The notes: generated by a model not told the origin, from the letters alone. A stretch of DNA of 64,000 bases from Actinomyces timonensis DSM 23838 (GCF_000295095.1 NZ_JH806632.1:648233-712232); one strand, 5' to 3'; positions 39,513 through 48,467 are shown, counted from the stretch's first letter. A program made the numbers and translations.

Positions 39513-40526
39513 ATGATGACAGCACTGGTCATCGCGATCCTCATCGTCGCGCTCATCTTCAACTTCACCAATGGTTTCCACGACGCCGCGAACGCCATCG
39601 CGACGTCGGTGTCGACGCGCGCGCTGTCCATGCGCTCCGCCCTGCTCATGGCCGCCGTCATGAACATCGTCGGCGCGCTGCTGGGCACCTCGGTGGCCCA
39701 CACGATCGGCTCCGACATCGTGTCGATCAGCTATGGGACGGATGAGGGCAACATGATCGCCCTCATCGTCGTCTTCGCGGCGCTGTTCTCCGCGATCGCC
39801 TGGAACCTCATCACCTGGTGGTTCGGCCTGCCGTCGTCCTCCTCGCACGCGCTCATCGGGGGGCTTGCGGGCGCCGGCCTGGCCTGCGGTCTGATGGTCC
39901 ACTGGACCTCGATCCTCGACAAGGTCGTCATCCCGATGATCGTCTCACCGCTGGGCGGATTCATCGTGGCGTACATCGCCATGATCATCGTTCTGCGCCT
40001 GTGCGCGGCCCTGCCCTACCACCGCACGATGCGGCGCTTCCGCTGGGCCCAGACGGTCTCGGCAGCGGCTATGGCGCTGGGGCACGGCCTCCAGGACGCC
40101 CAGAAGACGATGGGCGTCATGCTCATCGCGCTGACGGCGGGCGGCTTCCACTCCTTCGAGCACGGCGTGCCCGCGTGGGTGAAGATCACCGCGGCGCTGA
40201 CGATCTCCATCGGCACCTACTTCGGCGGCACCCGGATCATGGCGACCCTCGGCTCGAAGGTCATCGACCTCGACCCGGCCCACGGCTTCGTCGCCGAGAG
40301 CGTCGCCGCCGGGTTCCTGTACGTGGCCGCCATGGGCTTCGGCGCCCCCGTCTCGACGACGCACACGATCACCACCTCCATCATGGGCGTGGGCGCCACG
40401 AAGCGCCTGAGCGCTGTGCGCTGGGGCGTGGCCGGGGACATCGTCGTGGCCTGGGTGATGACCCTTCCCGCCGCGGCGGCCATCGCCGCCGTCGTCGCCC
40501 TCCTCCTCCGGGTGGCGCTCCTCTAA
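39513..40526 (+). CDS. pit: Low-affinity inorganic phosphate transporter (PiT family)
   Basis: A 337-residue membrane carrier with about ten helices. The two inverted PiT signatures are present: NFTNGFHDAANAIATSVSTR near the N-terminus and GHGLQDAQKTMGVM with PVSTTHTITTSIMGVGATKR in the second half. WWFGLPSSSSHALIGGLAGAG is also diagnostic. It moves phosphate, probably as a metal-phosphate complex, with protons or sodium. It is co-transcribed with the DUF47 gene and ends at a strong hairpin. Confidence 0.95.
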   Translation: MMTALVIAILIVALIFNFTNGFHDAANAIATSVSTRALSMRSALLMAAVMNIVGALLGTSVAHTIGSDIVSISYGTDEGNMIALIVVFAALFSAIAWNLITWWFGLPSSSSHALIGGLAGAGLACGLMVHWTSILDKVVIPMIVSPLGGFIVAYIAMIIVLRLCAALPYHRTMRRFRWAQTVSAAAMALGHGLQDAQKTMGVMLIALTAGGFHSFEHGVPAWVKITAALTISIGTYFGGTRIMATLGSKVIDLDPAHGFVAESVAAGFLYVAAMGFGAPVSTTHTITTSIMGVGATKRLSAVRWGVAGDIVVAWVMTLPAAAAIAAVVALLLRVALL

Positions 40527-40551
40527 GAGGGCGGCGCAGTCCCGCCGAGTC

Positions 40552-40588
40552 GGAGAGCCCGCGCGCCCTGGTGGCGCGGGGGCTCTCC
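40552..40588. terminator. Bidirectional hairpin terminator between pit and an unknown gene
   Basis: GGAGAGCCCGCGCGCC (40552-40567) and GGCGCGGGGGCTCTCC (40573-40588) pair over 16 bases with one mismatch around a CTGGT loop. It lies 25 nt after the pit stop and 5 nt from the stop of the convergent gene. Confidence 0.85.
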
Positions 40589-40593
40589 CGCTC

Positions 40594-42456
40594 TCAGGAG
40601 ACCCGGCGCAGTTCCAGAGTCCTGAGATCGTCGTCAGAGGCCTCACTGGTCTCGGTCAGGATCGTCTTGGGGGCGACCACGCGAACCAAACGGCTGTCCT
40701 TCATCGACCACTTCACCTCTCCGGTGGCGGCATCGTGGACGCTGGTCGCCTGAACACGGAGATCAACGCCGTCCCACCACCGGATCATGACGAGGGAGCC
40801 GTCCCCCACCACGCCTTCCATGCTCGGCGCGGCGCTTGAACCGACATCAGCGGGCCGCTCGAGGTCATGCCCGTCGATCTTCGGGGAGCTGCTCGTGCTA
40901 CTCGTCACCGAGTGAACAGCACCGGAGGAGTCCAGCGCGTAGGTGTCATCCTTGAAGCCGGATGTGGCGGTGCCGGCCATGTCGGCGCCCGCCTTCTTGA
41001 GCGCCTCGGCGCTGACCTCCGGCGACGCGCCGATATAGGGCCCGTCCCACGTATCGAAGGGGGTGGTCTGCCCGTTCTTGTACGCCGATACCTCGCAGTT
41101 CTGGGAGGCGGAATCAGCGCAGAAGTACAGGGCGACTCCGTCGGCGATCGGCCGCGCCCTGAGGTACTTCACCTTTCCACCGCCCAGCGCCGTGCCGGTC
41201 GCTATGTCGACGACGCTCTCTTCCACCTCGTTCTTGTCGGAGTCATACCTGTAGACCTGGGCAGTCGACGCCGAGGAGCGCCATCCGTAGGACACCTCGT
41301 GGTCAGAGAAGCGCCATTTCTCGGCACCATCGGCACTGACCCCGACCACCCTCCCATCCCGTGAGGACCGGTCCCCCTTTGTCTTGATGGCGACCGCGAT
41401 GTCTCCCGCGCCCGCGACGAACTTCGATTCGTCGTCGAGCCAGTCGAGCGTGGTCTGCTCACCTGTGGTGTCGTTGACCCTGACGTTGCCGATGACGGCG
41501 TCCTGGTCCCAGAATCCGTGGCCCTTCGTGGCGTCCGCCCCCTCGCCGCTCGCGATGCTCCGGGGCTCGTCCCCCTCGAGGCTGAAGAGCTCCCAGGAGG
41601 CGTAGGACAAGTCGGGGGTCGTCGAGCGGGACGATGAGCGAGGGGGCGACGGCGGGGCGCTGCTGGCCCCGTTGGGGTCGCCCACCGTGAGCATCCTCGT
41701 GCCGTCCTCGGAGAAGAAGGCCAGATTCGCCTGGCGAGACCAGACGATGTCCGGCTCCTTGGAGAACTCGGTGGACATCTCGGTGGTGCCGAGGAGCCGT
41801 CCGCTTTTCGCCCCCGCCGACTCATCGCGGTGCAGCCACCACCAGGCTCCTCCGGCGCCTCCCGCCCCCAGGACGAGGACGAGGACGACGACGGCCGCGA
41901 TCAGCCCGCCCCGGCGCTTGCGCGGTGCCCCAGCGGTGGCGAATGGAGTCGCGGCACCAGCGACACCGCCGACATAGGGCGCAGGCATCATCGGCGGCTG
42001 AGCGCCATAGACGGGAGCGACGGCGGGGGCTGCCGGGGCGCTGCGCATCGCGAGACCCGCCTGGTAACCCACCTGATATCCCGCTGGCACCGGGGCGCCC
42101 TGCGGGCCGGACTGCGGGGGCCATCCTCTCTGCCCCGCTGGGCCGGCCTGGATGGCTGGCCCGACCTGGGGCCCCGGCCCCTGGGCCAGGGCGGCCGACG
42201 GCGCTGAGGAGGCGGTCGCCCCGGAGGGCTTGCCCCGATGGAACACGGCGGACTTCGCGTCGGCGGTGCCGAAGCGCATGATGAAGTCGAGGACGCCGGG
42301 AGTCGCGGCGGGGTTGGCCGCGATGGCCGCCTGGAGGTCGGGGCGCGCCGAGACGATTCTCGCGAGCTCCACCGACGGCGTCGTCGGGTCCGCTGCCGCT
42401 GCGGCGTCGGGATCATCACGGCGTGGGGGCGCTGGGGTGTTCGCATCCGTGCTCAT
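40594..42456 (-). CDS. Membrane-anchored protein with LRV-like domain and extracytoplasmic repeats
   Basis: A 620-residue protein of unknown function. Residues about 30-76 (ELARIVSARPDLQAAIAANP, then GVLDFIMRFG) match the variant-leucine-rich-repeat motif seen at the start of many actinobacterial membrane proteins. A Pro/Gly/Ala/Gln-rich cytoplasmic linker, a basic RKRR patch and one helix (about 184-207) ending AWWWLHR follow. The outer 400 residues are built of strand-rich blocks and share clear sequence with the next gene, e.g. LFSLEGDEP against LYSLEGGTP and TTLDWLDDESKF against SALDWVDDNYFF. Tandem duplication and divergence are likely. It may be a surface sensor or scaffold. Confidence 0.78.
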   Translation of the reverse strand: MSTDANTPAPPRRDDPDAAAAADPTTPSVELARIVSARPDLQAAIAANPAATPGVLDFIMRFGTADAKSAVFHRGKPSGATASSAPSAALAQGPGPQVGPAIQAGPAGQRGWPPQSGPQGAPVPAGYQVGYQAGLAMRSAPAAPAVAPVYGAQPPMMPAPYVGGVAGAATPFATAGAPRKRRGGLIAAVVVLVLVLGAGGAGGAWWWLHRDESAGAKSGRLLGTTEMSTEFSKEPDIVWSRQANLAFFSEDGTRMLTVGDPNGASSAPPSPPRSSSRSTTPDLSYASWELFSLEGDEPRSIASGEGADATKGHGFWDQDAVIGNVRVNDTTGEQTTLDWLDDESKFVAGAGDIAVAIKTKGDRSSRDGRVVGVSADGAEKWRFSDHEVSYGWRSSASTAQVYRYDSDKNEVEESVVDIATGTALGGGKVKYLRARPIADGVALYFCADSASQNCEVSAYKNGQTTPFDTWDGPYIGASPEVSAEALKKAGADMAGTATSGFKDDTYALDSSGAVHSVTSSTSSSPKIDGHDLERPADVGSSAAPSMEGVVGDGSLVMIRWWDGVDLRVQATSVHDAATGEVKWSMKDSRLVRVVAPKTILTETSEASDDDLRTLELRRVS

Positions 42457-42582
42457 GGTCGTATTCCAGCCGATCGCCGTCCCTAACGTCCATGGGGAGG
42501 TGGGGCCGGCCCGCCCGCTCCTGAGGCTCCGCCCCCGGCCGCGCGTGATGGCGGCCGGAGGCGGAATGAGCTCGTCGCCCGC

Positions 42583-44037
42583 TCAGGCGGCCCGGTAGAG
42601 GGAGACCGATTCGAGGTCGCCCCTGTCATCGCGCTTGGGGATGAGGAGTGTCTGGGAGTCGACGCCGATCGGGTAGTCGCCCCCATCGATGGACCACAGC
42701 TTCTCCCCTGTCGCGGAGTCGTAGATGCCCAGGTCCGGGGAGCCCATCGGATCCTCCCAGACGACAACGCCCAGGGCGCCTTTCGCCGCGACGAAGGCCG
42801 TATCGGGAGTGAAGACGCCTTTTGTCCCGATCCCCGCGGGCTCCAAGCGGTGCCCGTCAAGGCCGAGATCGCCGTCCTCCTTCGTGAAGGTGTAGAGCTT
42901 GCCGTTCCCATCGACGACGCGGGCGACGACGTGATCCTTGGAGCTATCCGCCTCCTGCGCCGCGCTCTTCAGGGAGGCGGCGCTCATTGGCGCGGTGGGC
43001 ACCAGGAGGGTGCCGGTCTCCCAACTGTCGACGGGGGTCGTCTCCCCTTTGTGGAGCACCGCGACATCCCAGGAGTCGCTGTCCAGCAGGAGGGAGGAGA
43101 GGGCGATGTCGCCGCCGTCGAGCAGGTCGACGTGGACCTGCTTGGCGCCTCCGACCAGTTCCGCGCCGGTCGCGATGTCCAGGGCGACCGCCGTCGACTC
43201 GGACGTCTCCGTGGAGGGTCCGGTGGTCCTTGTCGAGATTCCCTCGAGCCTGACCACTCCGGCACCGGTGTAGACCATCCCGGAGGAGTAGTCCTCCGTG
43301 GAGCTCCACACCTCGGTGCCGTCTTGCCGGATGCCCTTCGCCTTGCCCCTCTTGCCCGAGGAGCCGAGGTCGATGACGACGGCGGTGTCGCCCGCCGCCC
43401 CCATGAAGAAGTAGTTGTCGTCCACCCAGTCCAGGGCGCTTGTCGCCCCCGTGTCCCCATTGATGAGGGTGCTGCCGCAGAGGAGGTCGTGGCCCCACAT
43501 GCCGACGGCGTTGCCGCAGTGCTCCGTTCCGGACCAGATCTCGGTGGGGGTGCCACCCTCAAGGCTGTAGAGGGTGAGGCTGTTGGAGTCCTTCGAGGAC
43601 TCGGTATCGACGTACATCCGCTTCCCGTCGTCAGAGATGTCGTAATCCTCAGCAGGGCTCGACCACTCCTCGGTGGGCTGGGCGCGGAAACTGTCCGAGG
43701 CATCGCCGAGGCGGTAATCCGGCCATTGATCCTTCACGGATTCGGCGGCTTGCCCACGATCGCGGTGGGTCCACCACCAGGCGCCGCCGCCCGCTCCGGC
43801 GGCCAGGGCGAGCACGACGACGAGCACGGCGACGATGAGGCCGCGTCTGCGCTTGCGCGGCGGGGCGGCCAGCGGCGCCTGGTCATAGATGCCGGGCCCG
43901 TAGCCCGGGAGGGAGGCTGCGGGCGGCTGCTGGGAGGGCTGACCGGGATCGCCCATCGGCTGCGGGCCGTCAGCCGCGGTGCGACCCGCGGAGGGCCACG
44001 CGCCATTGACATCGTTGTCCTGGGAGAAATCACTCAT
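42583..44037 (-). CDS. Membrane-anchored protein, tandem paralogue of the preceding gene
   Basis: A 484-residue protein of unknown function. I start at the ATG at 44037 (MSDFSQDNDVNG); codons above it lack a ribosome site. Residues 1-60 are a disordered Pro/Gly/Gln tail without the LRV-like domain of its paralogue. A basic RKRRR patch precedes one helix (about 66-89) ending AWWWTHRD. The exterior has SLEGGTPTEIWSGTEHCGNA and GAAGDTAVVIDLGSSG, which align with the same positions in the neighbour, and a CGNAVGMWGHDLLCG cysteine pair. The two genes are 126 nt apart on one strand. Confidence 0.78.
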   Translation of the reverse strand: MSDFSQDNDVNGAWPSAGRTAADGPQPMGDPGQPSQQPPAASLPGYGPGIYDQAPLAAPPRKRRRGLIVAVLVVVLALAAGAGGGAWWWTHRDRGQAAESVKDQWPDYRLGDASDSFRAQPTEEWSSPAEDYDISDDGKRMYVDTESSKDSNSLTLYSLEGGTPTEIWSGTEHCGNAVGMWGHDLLCGSTLINGDTGATSALDWVDDNYFFMGAAGDTAVVIDLGSSGKRGKAKGIRQDGTEVWSSTEDYSSGMVYTGAGVVRLEGISTRTTGPSTETSESTAVALDIATGAELVGGAKQVHVDLLDGGDIALSSLLLDSDSWDVAVLHKGETTPVDSWETGTLLVPTAPMSAASLKSAAQEADSSKDHVVARVVDGNGKLYTFTKEDGDLGLDGHRLEPAGIGTKGVFTPDTAFVAAKGALGVVVWEDPMGSPDLGIYDSATGEKLWSIDGGDYPIGVDSQTLLIPKRDDRGDLESVSLYRAA

Positions 44038-44187
44038 AGGTCTATTGCAGCGATGACGCCCGCTCTTGTCCACCACTGGCCGCACTGGCGCGATCCGCCG
44101 ATTTTCCCCAATATCACGCCGCTTTCGCCTGCGATAGTGCGACTCCCCGGTGACCGCTCCCCATGCCCGCTCGGGGCGGCCGGCGCG

Positions 44188-44850
44188 TCAGTCGAGCAGA
44201 CCTGCTTGGGCTCGAGCGGCGGCGTCGGCGAGCTCGTCGGCGGTGGCCAGGAGGGCGGAGTCGCGTCGGGTGACGCGGTCGGCGAGGGGGTCGGCGTCGT
44301 CGTCGATCCACTGGGGGGCCGAGCCCGCGGCGAGGGCGCCCAGGAAGGAGGAGGTGGTGGCGAGCAGCGGGGCGAGTGCCGGGACGGAGCCCTCCAGCGC
44401 GCCGGCGAGGGCGGAGTCGAGGCGCTCGCGCAGCTCCTCGGGGGCGATGGCAGGGCGGCCCTGCGCCAGGGCGGCGTCGAGGCGGGAGGCGAGGGCGCCG
44501 TCGTCGTCCGGGCCGGTGAGGTCGACGACGGTGGCGTAACGGCGTTCGACGAGCGCGGGGTCGCGCCGGATCCACTCGCGCACGAGGAACAGGCGCCACA
44601 GGGCGCCGGGCAGGGTGGTGGCGGGCGAGTCGGCCCAGAGCTCGGCGACGTCGTCAACCCCCTGCCCGGCGACGACAGCGATGACGCCCTCGCGGGTGAT
44701 GGGGTCGTCCGGGGTGGTGGGGAAGCCGCCGACGAGGGCCTGGGCGGCGCGGTGGGCGAGCTCGGAGGCGACGGCGGTGTCCACGCCGCCCTCGATGGAC
44801 TCGGCGGCCTCGGGGTCGAGCCGGGCGGGGCGGTGGAACTGGCGTGCCAT
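44188..44850 (-). CDS. Conserved-looking cytoplasmic protein, function unknown
   Basis: A 220-residue protein without signal peptide or membrane helix, predicted largely helical and rich in Ala, Asp and Leu. The ATG at 44850 has AAGGAG six bases upstream, and codon usage is typical, so the gene is real. Motifs such as LPGALWRLFLVREWIRRDP and PQWIDDDADPLADRVTRRD suggest a compact helical fold, but I do not recognise a family. It ends 150 nt from the paralogous pair and starts 111 nt from tRNA-Lys on the other strand. Confidence 0.7.
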   Translation of the reverse strand: MARQFHRPARLDPEAAESIEGGVDTAVASELAHRAAQALVGGFPTTPDDPITREGVIAVVAGQGVDDVAELWADSPATTLPGALWRLFLVREWIRRDPALVERRYATVVDLTGPDDDGALASRLDAALAQGRPAIAPEELRERLDSALAGALEGSVPALAPLLATTSSFLGALAAGSAPQWIDDDADPLADRVTRRDSALLATADELADAAARAQAGLLD

Positions 44851-44961
44851 GGCGGTCTCCTTCGGTGGCGGGGCGGGCCCATTGTCTCGCACGCCCGGCA
44901 CGGCATGCCCTGCTCGCCCAGGTCCGGCTATGCTGCTCGTGGTGCTGGGCCCCAGCGCCGC

Positions 44962-45035
44962 GCCCCCTTAGCTCAGTTGGTCAGAGCTGCGGACTTTTAA
45001 TCCGAAGGTCGTGGGTTCGAGCCCCACAGGGGGTA
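44962..45035 (+). tRNA. tRNA-Lys (anticodon TTT)
   Basis: GCCCCCT pairs with AGGGGGT in the acceptor stem, the D arm is GCTCAGTTGGTCAGAGC, the anticodon loop CTTTTAA carries TTT, and the T arm has GTGGGTTCGAGCCCCAC. The discriminator A at 45035 is followed by genomic CCA (45036-45038). A family 1 repeat begins 14 nt after that. Confidence 0.97.
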
Positions 45036-45051
45036 CCACCGCCCTCTTCGC

Positions 45052-45132
45052 CGAGACCGGGCGATCAGCACGGCGAAACCGGGCGAACAGCACCGCGAGA
45101 TTCAGAACGGCGAGATTCAGATCTGTGGACAA
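45052..45132 (+). repeat. Family 1 intergenic repeat, copy 5, after tRNA-Lys
   Basis: Two tandem units lie at 45052-45073 and 45074-45095. They are followed by CGAGATTCAGAACGG and then CGAGATTCAGATCTGTGG, which ends in TGTGGACAA (45124-45132), an exact actinobacterial DnaA box in reverse orientation. This is the most complete one-sided copy, and it follows a tRNA rather than a protein gene. Confidence 0.85.
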
Positions 45133-45173
45133 CGGGCCTGCGGGAGGTCCGGGGCAGGTCCGACGGGCGCTCC

Positions 45174-45290
45174 CAGCACCGACGGTTGCCGTCAGCACTG
45201 GTGGTTGCGCGGAGCACCTTCGGCTGCGTTCCCACCGCACCCCACGGTGCTCGAGGCAACCACCGGTGCAGGACGCACCCCACGAGGCCC
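45174..45290. repeat. Palindromic array A: three direct and three inverted 19-nt units
   Basis: Three 19-nt units tile without gaps: 45174-45192 (CAGCACCGACGGTTGCCGT), 45193-45211 (CAGCACTGGTGGTTGCGCG) and 45212-45230 (GAGCACCTTCGGCTGCGTT). After a 3-nt centre, three units in the opposite orientation tile 45234-45252, 45253-45271 and 45272-45290; the middle one is GAGGCAACCACCGGTGCAG. The last two inverted units are almost identical to those at 58682-58719. The 19-nt period cannot hold one reading frame, so a structural or binding role is more likely than coding. Confidence 0.8.
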
Positions 45291-45414
45291 ATGACCAGGC
45301 CCCAATCACGTCACCTCCGCCGCCTACGTTGGTGCCGCCTTCTCCGGCACCTCCTCCCGGAACACGTCCGTGTCCTTGCCGGGGAAGGAGGCAGCCAGGG
45401 AGGAGGTGAGGGCC

Positions 45415-45558
45415 GTGACCCGACCGAGAGGCCGGCACGCCAAAGTCCACGAGGACAAGGAAACGGCCCGGCAGGTGAGCGAAATACTTAACTCCATCGC
45501 TCGCCCGATCCGGGCCGTCGGTGTCCTTGTGGATGCCCTCGGTCGATGGATCAACTGA
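45415..45558 (+). CDS. Possible small protein, 47 residues
   Basis: A GTG at 45415 is preceded by a strong GGGAGGAGG-type site (about 45399-45407), and the frame reads VTRPRGRHAKVHEDKETARQ and on to LNSIARPIRAVGVLVDALGR, WIN. A basic N-terminus and an amphipathic helical C-terminus are visible. Codons such as GAA ATA CTT AAC are unusual for this genome. There is no homologue I recognise, and the frame could be chance or a relic. Confidence 0.3.
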   Translation: MTRPRGRHAKVHEDKETARQVSEILNSIARPIRAVGVLVDALGRWIN

Positions 45559-45704
45559 GCCATCGGCCTCGGGGACCCATCCGGGATGCAGCCGGGTGGG
45601 TCCCCACCATTGTGCCCCGGCCTCACGACGCTGTCCACATCGCGGTGGGGCATTGAGCCGCGACGGCGGCACACAGAGGCGCGGTCCCTGCCTCTCGCCG
45701 CGCA
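45559..45704. other. Gene-free stretch before the TetR gene
   Basis: This short stretch after the possible small gene shows no structure beyond GC-rich stems; it is the 3' flank of the convergent tetR-type gene. The 41 nt between repeat copy 5 and array A, and 45291-45414, are likewise empty. Confidence 0.35.
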
Positions 45705-46454
45705 TCAATCGCCCGCAGCGCCCGTGTCGCCGGCGCGCCGGACGATCTCGACCCCGACCAGCCGCTCGCGGATCGCCGGGTCCCTCATCACCTCGGAGCG
45801 CACCACCTCCATATCCTCATCAGAGAGGCGGTGCGGCTGGAGCAGACGAGCCATTCCCGCTTGGAGGAGCTCGGGATCCAGCGCCCGACTCCCCGCGAGA
45901 GCCAAAGCCGCCGCCCCCTGGTCGAAAGCCGCCAGCAGGGCTCCCACTTGCTCAGCAGTGAGATCGTCAGTCAGGGCCACGCCGCGCTCAGCCCGCGCGG
46001 CACGCGTGGCCTCGACGGCGGCGCCGTAGACCTGTAGCAAGAGCCCGATCCGCCGCGCCACCTCTGAGCGCAGGGCCCCATCCCTGGCAGCGTAGGCCAC
46101 GAACTCCAGGGTCGCCAGGGCGAAACCCCTGATCGATGCCGTGAGCTCGTCGTCAGCGTTGAGGTCGACGGGCCTGCGCTCGAAGAGATCCCAGCCACCA
46201 CCGGCCATGGACTCATCGATGTTGGCATCCATGACCGCTAGGAAGAGCTCGGCCTTGGACGAGAAGTTGGAATACACCGCCCCCTTGGAGAAGCCGGCCG
46301 CACGGGCGATCTCATCGAGTCGCGCGCCGTGGTAGCCGTCGCGCGCGAAGGACGCCCGAGCGGCGAGAACAACAGCCTCGCGGGTCTGCCGCTGCCGGTC
46401 CCTGCGGCTGATCGGGTCAGGAAGATCTGTCACCCCGCCGATGCTAGTCGTCAC
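45705..46454 (-). CDS. TetR/AcrR-family transcriptional repressor
   Basis: A 249-residue regulator. The N-terminal helix-turn-helix reads TREAVVLAARASFARDGYHG, ARLDEIARAAGFSKGAVYSN and FSSKAELFLAV, a standard TetR DNA-binding domain. The C-terminal ligand domain is not conserved. The start is taken as the GTG at 46454; a second GTG seven codons later is possible. It is divergent from the ABC genes at 46526, with a 32-bp dyad between them, so it most likely represses that transporter and itself. Confidence 0.9.
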   Translation of the reverse strand: MTTSIGGVTDLPDPISRRDRQRQTREAVVLAARASFARDGYHGARLDEIARAAGFSKGAVYSNFSSKAELFLAVMDANIDESMAGGGWDLFERRPVDLNADDELTASIRGFALATLEFVAYAARDGALRSEVARRIGLLLQVYGAAVEATRAARAERGVALTDDLTAEQVGALLAAFDQGAAALALAGSRALDPELLQAGMARLLQPHRLSDEDMEVVRSEVMRDPAIRERLVGVEIVRRAGDTGAAGD

Positions 46455-46481
46455 ACGCCCTTGCCCTCAGGGGTCAATTCA

Positions 46482-46513
46482 GATACTCTCGGTATGCAAA
46501 TACCACGAGTATC
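46482..46513. promoter_or_regulatory. TetR-type operator dyad between the regulator and ABC genes
   Basis: GATACTC (46482-46488) and GAGTATC (46507-46513) are perfect inverted arms; symmetry extends inward as GATACTCTCGGTAT against GATACTCGTGGTAT, 12 of 14 positions. The dyad ends 12 nt before the ABC start and would cover its promoter. Confidence 0.75.
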
Positions 46514-46525
46514 CGAAAGGCGATC

Positions 46526-47542
46526 ATGTCCAGTCCCAGCCTGAGCATCACCGGGCTGACGCGTCGCTTCGGCACCGTCACCGCCAACGACAGCATCGAC
46601 CTGAGAGTCGACCCCGGCAGCGTCGTCGGCCTCCTGGGGCACAACGGCGCGGGCAAGACGACGCTCGTCTCCCAGGTGGTCGGGCTGCTGCGCCCTGACG
46701 CTGGCAGCATTCACGTCGGGAGCATCGACGCCGTCGCGGACCCCGGGGCCGCTCGGCGGGCGGTGGCGATCCAGCCCCAGTCCCAGGCTCCTATCGACGG
46801 GTTGACCCCGCGCGACGCCGTGGAGATCGCAGCCCGGCTGCGCGGCCTGTCCGCCCGCGACGCCCGCGCCGCCTCGCTGGCCATGGCCGAGGAGCTCGGC
46901 TACGGCCCCTGGCTGACCCGCCGCGCCCTGCCCGAGGGCGGCGGGCTCTCGGGCGGGATCCGTAGGCTCGTCGGCTTCGCCATGGCCGCGGTCGTCCCCA
47001 TGCCTCTGCTCGTCCTCGACGAGCCGACCAACGACGTCGACGCCGCCCGGCGCCGCCTCCTGTGGGAGGCCGTCCGGCGCCGCGCGGATGCCGGGACAGG
47101 GGTCCTGCTGGTGACCCACAACGTGATTGAGGCCGAGCAAATGCTCGACGAGCTCGTCATCCTCGACCGGGGCCACGTCGTCGCCAGCGGCACTCCCGCG
47201 AGCCTGCGAGGGACCGACGGCGCTCTGCGGCTGGAACTGCAGCTGTCGCCCGGAGCAGCCTCCCCGCTCGAGGAGCAGGGGCAGTCGCCGCAGCAGCATC
47301 ACCACTCCGCCACGCCCGCCCTGCCGGCGCCCGCGCTGCGGGTTGTGCGCACCGGCCGTCGCCTGCTCATCACAATCCCTGCCCCCGCGGCTGCCGCCTG
47401 CGTCGACTGGGCGGCCGGATTGCACGAGTCGGGCGACATCGAGACCTATGCCCTGAGTCCCAGCACTCTCGAAGACGCCTACCTCGCCCTGACCGAGGCG
47501 TCCGAGACCGACCACGACGAGAACGAGGAGATCACCGCATGA
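46526..47542 (+). CDS. ABC transporter ATP-binding protein (CcmA/DrrA-like)
   Basis: A 338-residue ATPase. Walker A is GHNGAGKTTLVSQVVGLLRP, the signature GLSGGIRRLVGFAMA, Walker B LLVLDEPTNDVDAARR and the H-loop VLLVTHNVIEAEQML. It resembles drug- or antibiotic-export ATPases of the DrrA/CcmA class, with a C-terminal extension of about 100 residues. GAAAGG lies six bases before the ATG. It partners the following permease and is probably repressed by the divergent TetR protein. Confidence 0.92.
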   Translation: MSSPSLSITGLTRRFGTVTANDSIDLRVDPGSVVGLLGHNGAGKTTLVSQVVGLLRPDAGSIHVGSIDAVADPGAARRAVAIQPQSQAPIDGLTPRDAVEIAARLRGLSARDARAASLAMAEELGYGPWLTRRALPEGGGLSGGIRRLVGFAMAAVVPMPLLVLDEPTNDVDAARRRLLWEAVRRRADAGTGVLLVTHNVIEAEQMLDELVILDRGHVVASGTPASLRGTDGALRLELQLSPGAASPLEEQGQSPQQHHHSATPALPAPALRVVRTGRRLLITIPAPAAAACVDWAAGLHESGDIETYALSPSTLEDAYLALTEASETDHDENEEITA

Positions 47543-48360
47543 CCGCCATGACCCGCTCAGCGACCACGCCCACCCCTGCGCCCTCCTCCGCAGCCACCCA
47601 CCGCCCGGAGCCCGGCAGCCCGAGCCCCTGGTCCGTCTACCGGGCCATGCTCCGCTGGCGCTTCTACTCCATCGGCCCCACCCTCCCGATCTTCGTCATC
47701 GTGCAGGCCCTCATGGCAGCAGGCATCATCGTCGGCTTCGGGCTTCTCATCCCGGGCATCGATTCCATGCCCTCCACTGCCCTGCTCATGTCCACCGGGG
47801 CGCCGACAGCCCTGCTCATGACGGTCGGCCTCGTCGTGGTCCCCCAGGTGGTGGCGCAGGCGAGGGCCAACGGGGCCTTCGCCTACATGCGCGCCCTGCC
47901 GGTCCCGCGTCCGACGCTGCTCGTCACCGACCTCAGTCTGTGGACACTGATCGCGCTGCCGGGGATCGCGGTAGCCGTGGGAGTCGCATGGCTGCGCTTC
48001 GACATACCCCTGGATGCCGACTGGCCACTGCTCGTGACCGCATCACTCCTCGCCACAGTCATGGCCACGTCCGTCGGCTACGCGATCGCCGTGAGCCTTC
48101 AGCCCATGGTCGCGCAGGCGCTCACCCAGGTGCTCGTCTTCTTCATCCTCCTGTTCTCGCCCGTCACCTTCCCGGCCTCCCAACTGCCGCGCTGGTTCCA
48201 GTCCGTCCACGACTGGCTGCCCATCCGCCCAGCGGCAGACCTCCTGCGCGCGGGGCTCGCGCAGGACGCCTACGCCTGGCACGGCAGGGACCTCGCCATC
48301 CTCCTGGCCTGGATGCTCGTGAGCCTGGGGGTCTGCCTGCGGGCGCTCTCGCGGCGCTGA
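47539..48360 (+). CDS. ABC-2 type transporter permease
   Basis: A 273-residue permease with six hydrophobic segments (for example FVIVQALMAAGIIVGFGLLI and LTQVLVFFILLFSPVTFP). The ABC-2 mark is the late SPVTFPASQLPRWFQSVHDW followed by LPIRPAADLLRAGL. The ATG overlaps the ATPase stop. The first 30 residues are a Thr/Pro/Ala-rich tail. Export of a toxic compound is likely from the TetR context, but the substrate is unknown. Confidence 0.88.
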   Translation: MTAMTRSATTPTPAPSSAATHRPEPGSPSPWSVYRAMLRWRFYSIGPTLPIFVIVQALMAAGIIVGFGLLIPGIDSMPSTALLMSTGAPTALLMTVGLVVVPQVVAQARANGAFAYMRALPVPRPTLLVTDLSLWTLIALPGIAVAVGVAWLRFDIPLDADWPLLVTASLLATVMATSVGYAIAVSLQPMVAQALTQVLVFFILLFSPVTFPASQLPRWFQSVHDWLPIRPAADLLRAGLAQDAYAWHGRDLAILLAWMLVSLGVCLRALSRR

Positions 48361-48467
48361 TCCCCGCGACGTCGGGGAGCCAGACGAGCCATGCCAGCGC
48401 TGCGGGGCCAGGGATCCGGGGCGCCCCGGGGACGCCCGGGCCCTGGCTCCGCCGTCGGCCCGATGGA

